A stretch of 64,000 nt of DNA from Channa striata (taxonomy: Eukaryota; Chordata; Actinopteri; Anabantiformes; Channidae): NCBI GenBank assembly GCA_033026295.1, contig CM065174.1, forward strand, positions 27,521,720-27,585,719. Direction: 5' to 3'. The number at the start of each line of letters is the position of its first letter. Position 1 is the first letter of the stretch. Of the stretch, positions 33,606-46,158 are shown piece by piece. The notes below the pieces were generated by a model. The model was not told the DNA's origin. It searched no databases and worked only from the letters and a program-made list of their open reading frames with translations. A program made the position numbers and the translations under genes.

Positions 33606-36185
33606 AGCAGTCGGGTAAGCCCTGACACCGGTCTGACCACGGCTGACTTCGAGCGCCTCGGGACTATTGTGATGGTTGCAGCTCATTTCTCAGGCTTTCA
33701 CGTTTTGTGCTTAAACCGTGCGTATGAAAGAGTCACGTTAGCTGCTGGGAAATGTGCTCACATGAAGAGCCTCTGCTGACCAGGTGAACCACACAGTCCC
33801 GCTGGCAAACAGGTATGATTGTGGCTAAATGGATTCAAAATGACACACGCAAACAGCGTCTCGGCCGCACATTTATTGTATGTGACAATGGAAACGTCGT
33901 AAAGTGTTGTTCCTTTTTTCCCATTTTCATTTCGAAAGGATAAACCTTTCTTAGAGAATGAACGATGCCAATAATGGCTCTACTTTATCTTGTTTCTCTT
34001 GTAGTTCACTGTGTTCTGATGTGGCGGCTCTGTCAATAAAATTCAATTATGAGCAGCAGTGAATCTGTAATGAATTATAATTCTATCATACATTGAACTA
34101 TGGTTTATTTTATTGACAGGTATGCTATTTATTGTTTATTTTGTGTTATTCTTAAACGATCAAAAATCCTATAAACATAATCTAACGTATTAATTAAATT
34201 CATAAGTGTGTTCTGCTATATTTTTTATTACCAAGTAAAGTGAAACATCTGTCAATCACCTGTCAATTCCTGTATCTTTATCCATCTTGAGATGTGTGTG
34301 CCATCCAGCAAACAGACTAATAGATTTGTGACTGTGGTGGACAAATTTGAGACGTCTTTCACCGCTCACGGTCTCAGGCACATGTAAAGTGTGGCAGACG
34401 TTAAAACTGTATGGAAACTGTAACACACGATACGGCTGGAACGGCCTGCATCCATTTCTCCAGACTGATCAGAACCTCTCCTAACTGTTCGCCCTGAGGA
34501 CGCTACCTGATCTTTTTGTGAACTCATCCGTGATGTTTTTAGTCCGACTGTTCTCGTTTGCTACTTTGTCAGTGCAACCGAGTCCAAACAAAAGCCTCCG
34601 GTACGAGCGAACTGCTCCCACAACGCCTGTGTCTGCTGCTTAAAGCAACACAAGAAAGAGAAATCAGCTGACACTGAGACGAGCGGAACGAACGAAGTCA
34701 AACAAAACGGCAATTCAGGCTGATTATCAGATGAGTTTACAAATGTTTTTCGGCACCATGGAGCAAGAACTACTATACAGTTAGTGTCTGTTGATTAAAT
34801 GAATTACAACAATGACTTTGAATCAAATTAATTCCGCGTACAGCTCTTCTCTTCAGAGTGATAAAAGTGATGGATGCACAGAGCTGCTGCCTGCAGAAAA
34901 GCCCGTCAGGGTCGGGGAACAGAAACATTCATTTATTTTCAAATATACAGACCAAATGTGCCCATAGAAAAGGGCCTAAGCTCAATTATTTCCAGGATAA
35001 TGGCTGACTGGTGGCTACCTCTCTCAGCACTGATAACTTCCATCTCCAGAGCAGATGGAAGCCATTGACGAGGACTGTCAATCAAACACGGATTGTATTT
35101 GACTCAGACCGGAGTGAGTGGAGAAGAGAGTCAGACTGAAGGAAGAACAAAGTCGTGAGCGATGTAATTGAACAGAGATCAACGCAAACATTGATTGGTG
35201 GGTCTAAAAATGCCGGCTGTTGATAGATTCACTCCAGTGCGCACGTTTGCCGCCGACATCCTCCCAAAGCAAAGGTAACACTCTGACAAAATATTTAAAT
35301 ACAGAGGGAAAATGCACTGAATAAGTCATGAGCCTGTCACCCACACAGCTCCTTGCCTCCTGTCAGCAGACATAAAATCTGCACCTTGTTTTACCCATAA
35401 ATCCTGACAGTGAAACAGGCAGAGAGCGAAAGCAGAAAATCCCGGGTAAACAGTGAGGGGAAGTCTTAATACACTGCTGGGATGATGGGTATCATAACTA
35501 ACAGAGGGTGGGCAAAGGAACGGGGATGCCCATCTATTTATTATAAGCCACGGCAATAGGAGCTGACAGAAGCAATCTGAATGCATTTGTGTTTAATGAC
35601 AACAGAGCTGCAACAGATGACAGTCCACCATTGCTCATGTTTCCGCAGTGTTGAGTTAACAGCTGAATCCCACCCGGGCCGTTCCTCTCCCGCCCAGGCT
35701 GAAAGGTCACCTCAGGCGACGTTCTTGTCAGATGATCTGACAACGTCTGAAACCTTGATGCCACCAGCGAAACTGAAGGGCATCTTCAACGTTTTTTTTT
35801 TTTTTTGCGGACCAAAGACATCACACCAAGTTTATGCAGGGATCAACCAGGAGTGTGTACAGTAACATCAGACCAGTGTCATTGTGTGACCACAGTATGA
35901 CTGAAAAATGTCTAACAAATTCCCCAAAGAACGTAACTTCAACTTTCAGCTTGTGGACAATGTATTGAATCATTTCTAACTCAGATTTCGAGTGATATGA
36001 AAAATGTTAATTCCTCCGCTGTCAATTTTCCTCGGTGGCATCTTTATATGTGACCAGTCCACAAGCACGAGTAACTAATTTCACGCCATAGAAATGCAGT
36101 AAACTGGAGATGGGACACGTCCCACCTCTTCTCCCCCTCACTTGCCCTTGTGTGTAAACGTGTGGCCATTTCTCATCTCACAGTT
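33606..36185. other. Intron with no firm feature
   Basis: Includes a T15 run at 35792-35806 and a non-repetitive portion at 34860-35330 with an inverted CCAAT (TGATTGGTGGG, near 35192). No exon or mobile-element terminus recognised. Confidence 0.4.
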
Positions 36186-36640
36186 TTCAGATGAATATCC
36201 ATAATAACATTTCAGATATTAAGAATTGCATTTTGACTAGTCAAAATTACAGTGTGACCAGTCAAATTATAATACAAAATATCTACAACTGTATTCTGAC
36301 TAGTAACGATATCTCTATTGATCGATACTACGAGTCAAAATTCAATAATAAATACCTGAACGTGAAATTATGACTTGTGAAAATGTAATTACACATTTCT
36401 TACTCTGAAAATATAGTGCAGATATCTAATATATCTGTCATTTTGGATATCTGTAAATTGAAATTTGACTAGCCATAATGTAATTAAAGATATCTAGAAT
36501 TCACATTATGGATGGTCAGAATTGAATTGTACATATCTTGAATTTGTTTTCCACTTTAAGTCAATGGGACATCCTGACTAATTACAGACATCTTAAATTA
36601 CAGTTATTGTAGATCTATAAAAGGTAAATCCTGTAAAATG
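36186..36640. repeat. Degenerate tandem array rich in GATATC and ACTAGT palindromes
   Basis: Variants of 'ttttgactagtcaaaatta' and 'agatatctaaaatt' alternate with irregular spacing. GATATC occurs at 36308, 36421, 36446 and 36489. A perfect 16-bp palindrome TTTTGACTAGTCAAAA sits at 36231-36246. Further GACTAG/GACCAG words occur near 36255, 36297 and 36467. In one frame the array gives a repetitive peptide with NCILTS twice. It looks like an old satellite or repeat-derived array, not a coding region. Confidence 0.7.
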
Positions 36641-39600
36641 TAAATGGGCTTGGCATATGAGCTTCACATTCACAGAGTAACACTGCCATCAGCAATATGT
36701 CAAAGGCAACAATCTTGCTAGTGATGATTTTTTTTTGTTGGTGTGTAACAGTAAATTAATGACTAATCCCGTAAAGTCGCCGTCCCAGCACAGACTATGG
36801 AATCCCATTTACTGTATGTAATTTTCGCTCTCGTCATATGAAGCGTTTCTTACCACAAACTCACTGGAAACTGTTCACCTGCCTTCAGGTGTGACTATTC
36901 GGATCAGGTATAAACACTTTCATCGTGCATGTTCAAAGCTCACCGAGGCCACTTTCTACCCTCCTATTTCTGTTGAGAAGACTACACGCTTGCAGGAAGC
37001 GATGAACCCTGTGGGATCAAGTACAAGCTGAACGGAGGCTTGGTCAGTGTCACGCTGAGGCCGGACAGCTTTCTATTAGTTGGAATGGTAGCAACGGGGC
37101 CCAAAGCTTGTTCTCCACCGCAGTCAGGTGAGTGAGTGGAGGAGAGAGGAGGCGGGGAAGCCTGTCTCAGCAGCGCTCCGACAGACCTGTTATCAGAGGA
37201 ACACCGGGAAGGCGAGGGAAGGTTGCTGCCCATGCACAGGCACAAACAAACAGCGCTCGATGTATGTGTTTCTCCAAATGACAGAAGAAAATAATGTGAA
37301 ATCCAAAGTAAATAACAGCTCACAGACGGAGCAGGAGATGTGACTTCAGACAGACTCCGCTGGGGAATCTGACATCTATGACATGATGATGTTGTGGCAG
37401 CAGCCCCACAGAACTTTCACGCTTTTATCTGTACTCGTGTTTTAAGAGTGAGGTGAGGCACTGAAGCTGAACTGTTATGTTCCAGTGCAATATCTAATTT
37501 TTCTACTTGTTTTCCAAACCATTACAATGCCAACAGTCTTAGACTATTGTTTATCCAAATATCACACCCTTCACAGCAGCATGTCCCCCCCCCACTGACG
37601 AGAAGCAGAAGAAAATGCTCACACAATTACTGAACGAGTCAATTCCAAATAAATTCCCACATGTGTAAAACTGCCCACGCTCACCCTCAAGCAGAGGTTC
37701 ACAGCCCGTACTGTCCGTCTCTCTGCCACATTAGTGCCCTAACCGCTGCTCATTACCTGAGGACGTTGGAAGATACCACTTTGTTTTGTCTTCCCCCATG
37801 TACCCTAATCTAAGATGGTATCTTCCGGCGTGTGGTTGAGCGAAGCAGTGGTTGGGCGCTGACTGGGCAGGGACAGTTGGCGAACAAGCAGGGCCCGGCT
37901 CCCTGAAGCACCGCTCCAAAGGACACAAAGATGCATCATGCAACCAGCAGAAATGCTGTGTGGAGGCCAGCATAACTTCAACTGCTGACAACTACTCCTG
38001 ATGAAAATTATCAAAGAATATGAAAGCACTTTCATTAATAGACATATTTGAGAAATTTCTCTGAAAAATGATGGTGGCATGCCTCTACATATGTCACAGA
38101 AGCTGTATAAGTTGCTGTAATCTTCATTACGTCATATGGTGACACTGACATTTTCACCCACTAATAGAAACACGGGACAACGTGCACAGACCGCCATGAA
38201 TTATTCCTGTCATTTTCATATCTGCCTTGGGTAGCACACAGGACCAAGAAACTGCACTCAGACTCTTTGTGGCCGTCTCCAGGCCCAAAAGAAGTTGGAT
38301 CCAAGACTGATTTGCTAAACTGGGGTCTTTTTGTGCACCGAGGCCTGTTTTGTTGATCTGAATATTTCAGTTTGAAGACTCGGGGCAGACGAAGAACACA
38401 AACTGGAGGATAACACACAGGTTGTATATACTAGGCATAGAACATGGGAAGAGAAATTATATTTGGGTTCTCTGCTTAGAGCCAATTCAAACCAAAGCAT
38501 TTGTACTCGAACTATGGACGTTCACGCACTTCCATTTATACTACAATTGGGAACGTGAAGACGGTTATACAAGGGCACTACAAAAGATAATGTCACCTCT
38601 GGACATAATCAAGAGCAAAAAGAAGAGCTCTTTTGTTTAACTGAACAATATGAATATAAGTGAAAACTAAAAAGTGCAACCACTTACAAGGGTCAGAGTC
38701 AAGGACACTGACTTAAATATGACACGCTTTTGGGAGGCTGCTTGTTTGCTACTTTACTTGTCTGGCAAACGCATGGTAGATGCACTGGTGCTGTGGACAG
38801 ATCCTCAAAGATAGTCCATCTCAAACTCAAAGACAAAATGCGGGCTGCCTCTGCAACCCAGTCCCACTTATGTCCCACTTATCCCATTATATTTTCTTGT
38901 ATTCTGCTTCTGCAGGAAGTATGCCTGTGTCATATTATCTTCTCTGTGATATACTCTATGATGATTATCCCCCTCTCAAGACAAGAGTTTGTGATCGTCA
39001 CACAATATACTAGCATGTGCCATATCGGCCAGTCCTACTCTCAGGTGGACTGTACAGTAGTTTCTCGTGGCAGAGCACAACATGGTTTATTCCACGCCCC
39101 GCTGGGACGGAAATGCAAAATGCAGCCAGCGGTTCCCTGCAGAACACAGCACTGTTCATGACGGCAGCCTGAACAAGGACACTTTACTCACTTTGAGGGC
39201 CAGAGCTCAAACCAACATGAGGCATGCCAGACTCCGAAGCCAAGTGATTTGTGGATGTGTGGAGCAGCAGCTCCGTGTTACTGGCAGCTTGCTGGAGCCG
39301 GGGAACCAGGGGCTTTTCCTGATTGCTCCTACAAGGCGGCAGTGTGTTGGTTTAAGAGCTGTGGGAGCCCGAGCTGTTTGTCTAAGCTGCACATGATGAG
39401 AGATAAAGTCAGCCTGATCACAGAGCACACTGTGGGCCTGCCTGCTCAAACGCTGCCATACACAGTCACACACACGCATGGCCACACACAGCAAAAGCAC
39501 CGAGAACATTTCACTGGATCTACGTCCGTGGCAAATCCACATGCAGCAGTGCTGTAGCTACGTAGAGACGTGTTGTGAAGAGGAATGCCAGGACTGAACC

Positions 39601-39771
39601 AGAATGGATAACACAGGTGGATTTCCTAAGGACAAACCAAGACGGGAACATGGCAGATAGAGAAATGCCAAAGATTAAACTATTAGCTTTGTTCCACAGG
39701 CAAAACTCTCAGTATATTCACAATATGTCACAACTGTTTTGGCATTTGTTGCCATTACTACTATTGTAAAT
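36641..39771. other. Intron with no recognisable feature
   Basis: Intronic sequence with a C9 run at 37583-37591. Overlapping frames at 38730-39557 (up to 143 codons, plus, and 111 codons, minus) show no recognisable family and overlap each other antisense, as expected for chance. Confidence 0.45.
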
Positions 39772-39990
39772 GGCAGATGGTAAATGGTCTGCACTTATAT
39801 ATATATATATCACTTTTCTATCTGTTTACACTGCTTGGTTATACACCGATTCACACACACATTCATACATCGATGGCTATTCAGCTGTCCGACGCTCACC
39901 GGGAGCAGCTAAGTGTGGCCAGAGGAGCCGGGGATCGAACCAACAACTGCAGGATTGGTGGACGACCGCGCTACCAAGTGCCCCTACACA
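39772..39990 (-). repeat. tRNA-derived SINE copy
   Basis: Read on the minus strand, a tRNA-like head carries an A-box-like CTTGGTAGCGCGG (about 39964-39976) and a good B box GGTTCGATCCC (39941-39931). The body follows with 'gtgaatcggtg' and the tail TAAGTGCAGACCATTTACCA. The insertion also holds a (TA)n run at 39796-39810. RNA polymerase III boxes in this order define tRNA-derived SINEs. The promoter is probably dead in this copy. Confidence 0.8.
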
Positions 39991-40377
39991 CACATCCACA
40001 TGCATATGGCCAATTTACTCTAAATGATCTGTTCTTGAACTATGGATGTGCGCTTCTATTCATTATAAAATTGGGGCAGTAGACACAGATATACGGTGAT
40101 GTCGACTCTAGACAATAAGCAAGAAAACATCAACATCAAAAGAAATTATAAAAATATGATATATATATATATTAAACGAACAAGGTCACCAAAACATTAT
40201 ACACATCAGTATGACTCCACTACCCACTTTGACCTCAACAATAAACACAGCAGAATTATCACCTTTCTGACATTTTCAACCTCAAAACGTAGAAACTAAA
40301 ACACCATAAAAGTAAAATTCACGACAGAGCCCCTGCCCAGTATCGCATTGCCTGAACGGTGTATGTATATATTATAG
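39991..40377. other. Intron with an (AT)n run
   Basis: An (AT)n run at 40155-40173; otherwise AT-rich intron with no recognisable element. Confidence 0.5.
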
Positions 40378-40380
40378 GTG

Positions 40381-40411
<31 letters not shown>

Positions 40412-40412
40412 A
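40378..40412. repeat. (TG)n microsatellite
   Basis: Two (TG) blocks split by a single TTTG interruption. Confidence 0.95.
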
Positions 40413-42102
40413 TACATATATTATTGACATTGTGACATATTGACATTGTTTATGAGCGTGAACCTCAGAACCTTTCTGCACTGCCACCAGTCTGAGTCAC
40501 ATAAGCCTTTGACAGCAAATTTTGGAACGTATTTAATAAAAAAAAATCAGAGTATTGCCAAACAAATAGAAGGTTGTAAATCTCAAAAACATCTTTCTCA
40601 GAAAAAAAAACCATATCCAAAAATAATGTAACACTTACAAAAACAAATGCTTAATGAGAAACTGTTCTCCATCACTGGCTCATTCATTCAACCTGCTCTA
40701 ATAAGCACCAACAAACTTCTGTCGGTGAAGATACAGCATGTGTCAGCAACACATCTGCCACAATCTCTGACGAGTGTTCGGTAACACATTCAAGAGCCAA
40801 ATGTTTCACTTCAACAAGACATTTAGATTTTGCAACAACCACCTAGAGAGCGTCTCAGTGAGACTAACCTGAGGCAAGAGGCAAGAGCAAATATGACTAC
40901 ATAAATCTAGTCACACTAGCACAATCATCATCAATATTTTAAACTTTTGCTTGAAAAATAATTTGAAGCATTAAACCTTATTAGGAATTATTTCAGAATG
41001 TGCAGTAATAAAGTGCATCGATACATTTTTAGATATGTGTGCATGATTAGGTTTCCCTAATCCATTTACATGACAACTAAGAAGGTTTTATTGTGCATTA
41101 GGTAACTTTGGGCTTTCAGTACTTTGAAAAGTTCGCTGACTAGTGAGAAGGTGCATGCCACGGTCGGCCCACAGTAGCATAAAGTCCACTAAGAACCTTG
41201 TAGTGTTGTGCCACACTCCTCTGGTGAGAAATACACTTTATGGTGCAGCGCAGCTTCGAAAATACCTCTGTGGGTTTTGTTAGTATGGCTCAACATGACA
41301 AACGTGGCAGGAAGGCAATGATGTGAGGGCGAGAAAAGTGACCGAGCATGAGGCCAGGCGAGTAAAAAAGCATGAAACTAGACAAACGGATGCAAAAGTG
41401 TGTTGTGTTTCCTTGATGTGCAGTTTTCACCCGAAACACCGACAGACATTGGGAGTGGGAGTGTCATACTGTAACCAGTGAGCTTTTCAAATCAACAGAA
41501 GCTTTCCACGTGCAGAGATCTGCCCGGCCCCATCTGCAGAGGAAATGAGCGAGAGTGGGTGAAGAAAGTTCACAACTTTGAATGCCGTGCTGTTTGCCGT
41601 ATTGAAAATAGCCTCAGCATATGCAAACCTCTGCGTCAACAGGAAAGTCACATTGGTCGTTGAGACGAGAGGATGCTGAGGATGCCTGTGAGCACACACA
41701 CATGTTCTGCAGCAAACAGGCCGTGTTTGACAGAGTAATGATGAAAAGAGGTTTGTGAAACCTGAGCCAAATGTCTGTGCGTGAGCATCACTTCAAATGA
41801 CTGTGGGAATGAACATAGTACAGGGACTACCACTGATCCACAGACGTACAGGTCTGCGCTCTGGACAATACAGACTGGCAGTGAACAATACTCACGTTTT
41901 TGCTTGTTATTATAGGTTGGTATTTCCACTTTTTAATAGGTCGACTGTTGTGCGAGGGGAAGCGTGGGGAGTGGGAGTTGAGAGAGAGATAGAAAAGGAG
42001 AGAGTTGGTAGTAACATGCTGTCGAGAGATGCTGACATAAGGGAAGAAGAGCTGAGTGTCTACCCCGTGCACATGCTTGTACAATGCCTCTAAGACGTAT
42101 TC
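40413..42102. other. Intron with no recognisable feature
   Basis: Intronic sequence; frames on both strands at 41478-42093 have no domains. The stretch ends at the Tc1-like terminal repeat. Confidence 0.45.
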
Positions 42103-43221
42103 AGCCCCATGGATGTTTCACCCTTTTCTTGACATTACAAATTAATCGTGGCCAATAGAAGTTGGGGATTTTGACAAAAAACACAATCGGAAAAAATCCT
42201 GATTAATGTCAAAGGGAAAACAGGTTTCTACTAAGTAATGTCAAACTAAATGAAGAAACAGTGATGTAAGCTGAATAAACATGAACTCCCCTCAGGTCCG
42301 TATTCAGTCGATGCCCCTTTGGCTGCAATCCTGTCTGTGTGGACACGTCTTCTTTCTTCTTTGCAGGACTGCTCAAGCTCTGTCAGACTGTGCCGGGATC
42401 GGGTGTGAACAGCCACAAACTCCCCTTTGGTTTAGGGTCTGTGCTTTGAATCGGACACTCCGACGTTCACCTTGTTGTCAGTAAACATTTCTGTGTCGCT
42501 TTCGCTGTGAGCTTCGGTTCATTGTCTTGCTGGGAAACAAATCTTCTTCCAGGATGTAGTTTGAAATCCGGAATCCATTTTACCCTCTACCTTTACAGGT
42601 GTTTGGTGTTGCTCAAACGGGGCATATACCATTTTGGTCTCGTCAGGCCAAACAATCCTCTTCCACTTGACCATGGAGTTTCTCAAATGCATTCTAGCAA
42701 ACCTAAGTTGTGATTTAACGTAAGTTTTCTTCAGCAGCTCTCTCCTTGCCACTCTCCCGGGGCAAAAGGTGTTGTATCCCGCAGTCTGTCCCATCTCAGC
42801 TGCTGAAGGTCCCTCAGAGAAGACATTGGTGTGTTGGTGGCCTCTTTCACTAGTCTCCTCCGGTGGGTCTGGGCCTGTTCGAGCCAGATTTAGACGTGTG
42901 CCATATAACATTTCTTGATGATGAATTCCACTGAACTCTGGGGGATGTTCAGTGCCTCGGAGAATTTTTTTTGTATCCACCCCAACGACTTATGCTTCCC
43001 AACGACCTGTTGTCTGAGTTGCTTGGAGTCTTCTATTGACTTCTGGATGTACTGGCAGCCAGGAATACTGGTTAACCAGTGACTGGACCTTCCAGACCCA
43101 GATGTGACACGTGTGTCACTTGAGACACATTCACTGTACTCCGGTGAGATCAAGCTTGTCGACTTATATTAACATTGAATGAGTTATAATGTCAATAAAA
43201 GCGTGGAAAATCCAAGGGGGT
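42103..43221 (-). mobile_element. Decayed Tc1-like transposon with terminal inverted repeats
   Basis: Inverted repeats at about 42103-42140 and 43184-43221 share CCCC.TGGAT.TT.CAC and CTTTT.TTGACATTA. Between them, on the minus strand, the transposase can be followed end to end. The N-terminal helix-turn-helix reads SKQLRQQVVGKHKS and ALNIPQSSVEFIIKK (about 43042-42915). Then come LLKKTYVKSQLRFARMHL and IVWPDETKM with the first catalytic Asp. After a break and frame change there is VEGKM, then QQDNEPKLTAKATQK (second catalytic region, near 42500), then LTELEQSCKEE near 42350-42385. Several frame shifts and internal stops, and the loss of the SPDLNPIE block, make it non-functional. Target TA duplications could not be fixed because the outermost bases have drifted. 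It lies in the same orientation as msi2. Confidence 0.9.
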
Positions 43222-43468
43222 AATTATAGTTTTTACTGTATATGTAAAAATTCCAACTGAATTATTTTCCTAAATCATTTAGTCCTAGGTGTAGTTGTAT
43301 AATTTCAGCTGTGCTGTTTAGCTCGCCAGCAAAGTTGCACTTTTTTGTTGGGGTTGTCCAAGTTTTCGGAGGTGTTCTGTTTGTTTGTGGAAATTCTGAC
43401 AGACGCACAGAAAGAAATTTGTCTAAATATGACAAATTGTCTAAATTGTGATGCTTGAAACCAAACAA
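43222..43468. other. Short intron segment, nothing recognised
   Basis: AT-rich sequence beyond the Tc1-like element. Confidence 0.5.
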
Positions 43469-43499
43469 TTTAAAGCATAACAAAAAGTTATGCTTTAAA
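43469..43499. repeat. Perfect 13-bp inverted repeat, 5-nt loop
   Basis: TTTAAAGCATAAC (43469-43481), loop aaaaa, GTTATGCTTTAAA (43487-43499). Confidence 0.92.
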
Positions 43500-43734
43500 G
43501 ATTAACTTTGTTACAACGTGATCAAACATATTACATTGAACAAGATTGTTATAGTCATCATAATGTCGCCATCATGCTGCTGACAGTGTTACTTAATCTG
43601 ACGGTAAAAAAACTATGCAGCAACATATTTGTATGAAACCTTGTTATATTATTGTGACATGTCAGCCACCGTCACCGTTTGGCTTCTAATGTTCTGGCTG
43701 TTTCATTAACAGTTTGTAATTCAATATATGGAAA

Positions 43735-43830
43735 GGTAAGGTAATCTTTATTGATCCCACGACGGGGAAATTTACATGTTACACAGCTCCCAGATATACA
43801 AAGCAACAAGAGTAGTGCACTAATGTGCAA
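43735..43830 (-). repeat. LINE/SINE tail fragment (TTTATTGATCCC...GGGGAAATT type)
   Basis: 'ctttattgatcccacgacgg' followed by 'ggaaatttacatgttacac' is a widespread fish retroposon tail in reverse orientation. A related but weaker tail belongs to the SINE at 60400-60525. Confidence 0.7.
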
Positions 43831-45895
43831 ACGAATGCAAATGTACCGCTGTTCACGACAAGAACTCAAAGCTCAACTTGTGTTTACAGCAGAGATCTAA
43901 AAGTTAACATTGCTCAGCAATGGCAGAGGCAGACAAATTATTAACCAAAGTATTAAATCCTGCTTACTGGGGCTGTAAGTGCATGTAAACGCAAAACGCA
44001 GACTGATGTGTCAGTACGACCGACCCTTTTCACGCTGACACATTTTTGGACGTTGCTTTTCGACATAAAATAGTCGGCGCACGCTTGACACCAAAGGACC
44101 TCAGATGTGTCCTCAGGGAGGCGGAGGCGGGCTCCCTAACAAAGTACCCACCCATGCGTGTCAGCTGTAGAAACATCGGGGACAGCGCTGTGCTGCACAG
44201 TAAAACAAACACACCTGCTGTAAGCACAGCAGCATCCTTCTCTAACCGGCTCTCCAAGAGACAGCTACAGGAAGACCCGGTTCCAAACACACTGGGTTGT
44301 GCACATCTTCGTGAGTTTGTTTGCGCTCCAGCGGCTTCAGACAGCTGCGTGAGCCTCGTGTAAAGACATGTGCCACAAAGGCTCTTGGTGACATTGACTT
44401 TAGGTTCAAACTCACTAAGTACCAATTATGAAACCACGACGCTGAACCTTTCAGGTAGAACGAACCCCCGTTGTGATACTCTACGTGGAGACATTTGCCC
44501 ACCTTGGAGGTTGAAGATTTTTTTTTGCTCCGACCATATGTAGGTAGAAGAACTGTGCAAGGAAGCTGCATGTCCTCTACTAATGGCGGAGTGGTTTAGA
44601 CAGCTCCTGGACTTGTTTTCCATTACGCTAATGTGAATACGGAAAGAGAACATTTCTAATTGAAACATTTACCTGCAGTAAATGTTTCCTGAGACATTCA
44701 GTCAGTGAAACAATGAGGACAGAGCCAGAGGCTGGGAGGCAGTGCCATAGCAACCCAGAGCCATAACCCCAATCCACTGCAGGGACTTGACATTTACTCC
44801 TACGAGCCCCGGCACTGTGGGTAGAACCTATTGTTGCCAACAGTCGTTTTCCATCCCCTCCTCTCGGGACTTATGACTTTAATTGCTTTTGTTGTCTTTG
44901 ATGGAGACACACACACACACACAGAAAGAGAGCAGAGCTAGCAGAGGTAAATGCTCCAGATCGTCATGCTGTCTTCCAGCCTCCTCTAACTGAAGCTGAT
45001 TACAGAGCCCCTGAGATGGATTTAAAAAACTGCTTGTCCTCACTGGGCTTTTAGAGGACACTAAACTGTCTGGCCCAACACAGTCGAGTAAAATACAATC
45101 AAATGTTCTATTCTTGAACAGTTTGGGTAGATACTGATCAGATTTATTGGGTACCCTGCCATAGTTTTTTCACGGTTCAGTGCAATAAACCGAAACATCT
45201 GGGCAAGCCAGGGGTTCTGAAATGAAGCCATGGGTTTCGTTTTGGATCTGTTTCCAAGCTGGTAAAATACCCATATTCACTCAGCTCCATAGCCAAACAA
45301 ATGCCTGATCCAACCCTTCATTCATGTCTGTTTTCTAACCCCTCTTCTCAAAGCACAGATGACCAGAATCGACTGATTACATAAGGCCGTGATAACTCAG
45401 CAACTCTCTGGGCGTGCAAACCGAAACATTACAGGAAGTTTCACATATTTCATGTTTTTTGGGCCTACAGACGAATCTCACTAACTACTACAGCTCTTAC
45501 AGAACTTTTAGTCGATACTGAATCAATTTGCAGGATCTGTGGTTAGGCATTCTTTTTGCAACGACTCCGTACAAAATAAAATGTTTGTTTGGTTTGTACA
45601 TGAGTGATTAGGCCAGTTTGGCCACTACTATCAAATTGGCCAGAACCAGCATTGGGCTGTGAGGCCCCTGTCCACGCCATTAATTCCCCAGAGTGGCAAA
45701 GGGACTTGTTCCAATGCTGATCTCTCCTTTATTTTTCTTTACTACGTCAAATTTCCACAATGGGTAAAAACACTATCTAGTCCTGTGCTGTTAAAGTTCT
45801 TATCAACAAAGCAGGGATTTGTGGCTGTGATTACAAAGTCATAATTTATGCTCAAAATCACTTCATATCTGTATTTCCTGCTAGCTTTAGGAAAA
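43831..45895. other. Intron; contains one (CA)n run
   Basis: (CA)n at 44907-44923. Overlapping frames on both strands at 44030-44668 (up to 131 codons) were read for domains and none was recognised. Their mutual overlap argues for a GC-richer patch of chance frames. Confidence 0.45.
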
Positions 45896-45903
45896 CCCTA
45901 GTG

Positions 45904-46150
45904 CAGGGGTGCCCAACACGTGACGTGACGTGACGTGACGTGATGTGACGTGACGTGAGATGGCTTAGTCGGGGGAAGTTCCTGCGAAACTGTAATGTAC
46001 ATACAATCTGTTTACATTTACTTATGTATGTAAATGCACACAGTGAGATGTGTCATATGGGCTCATGCAGTTGTATGTTCACAAATAAATGTCTGTTTTG
46101 CATTTTTATAGTAGGTACCTTATTTTGACGCGAATGATTGGGCATCCCTG
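45904..46150. mobile_element. hAT-type MITE with internal GTGAC pentamer array
   Basis: The 247-bp element begins CAGGGGTGCCCAAC (45904-45917) and ends with the near inverse TTGGGCATCCCTG (46138-46150), matching at 12 of 13 positions. A perfect 8-bp target duplication, ccctagtg, flanks it at 45896-45903 and 46151-46158. Directly inside the left terminus is a tandem run of about eight 'gtgac' pentamers (45918-45957) that keeps CpG sites. The small size and lack of coding make it a non-autonomous hAT element. Confidence 0.92.
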
Positions 46151-46158
46151 CCCTAGTG

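Noticed and set aside
33537..33779. Frame with MRAAFRRAVRAG followed by eight Leu, like a secretory signal
   Set aside because: The Leu run is the (CCT)n microsatellite read in frame; the overlapping frame gives poly-Pro from the same bases.
36191..36373. 60-codon frame with repeated NCILTS
   Set aside because: The repetition comes from the palindromic tandem array in the DNA, not from a protein repeat.
38730..39557. Overlapping plus and minus frames of 100-143 codons
   Set aside because: Mutually antisense overlapping frames with no recognisable domains are typical of a locally GC-richer intron.
44030..44571. Three overlapping frames (131 and 109 codons minus, 105 codons plus)
   Set aside because: None resembles a known protein; the region is simply poor in stop codons in several frames at once.
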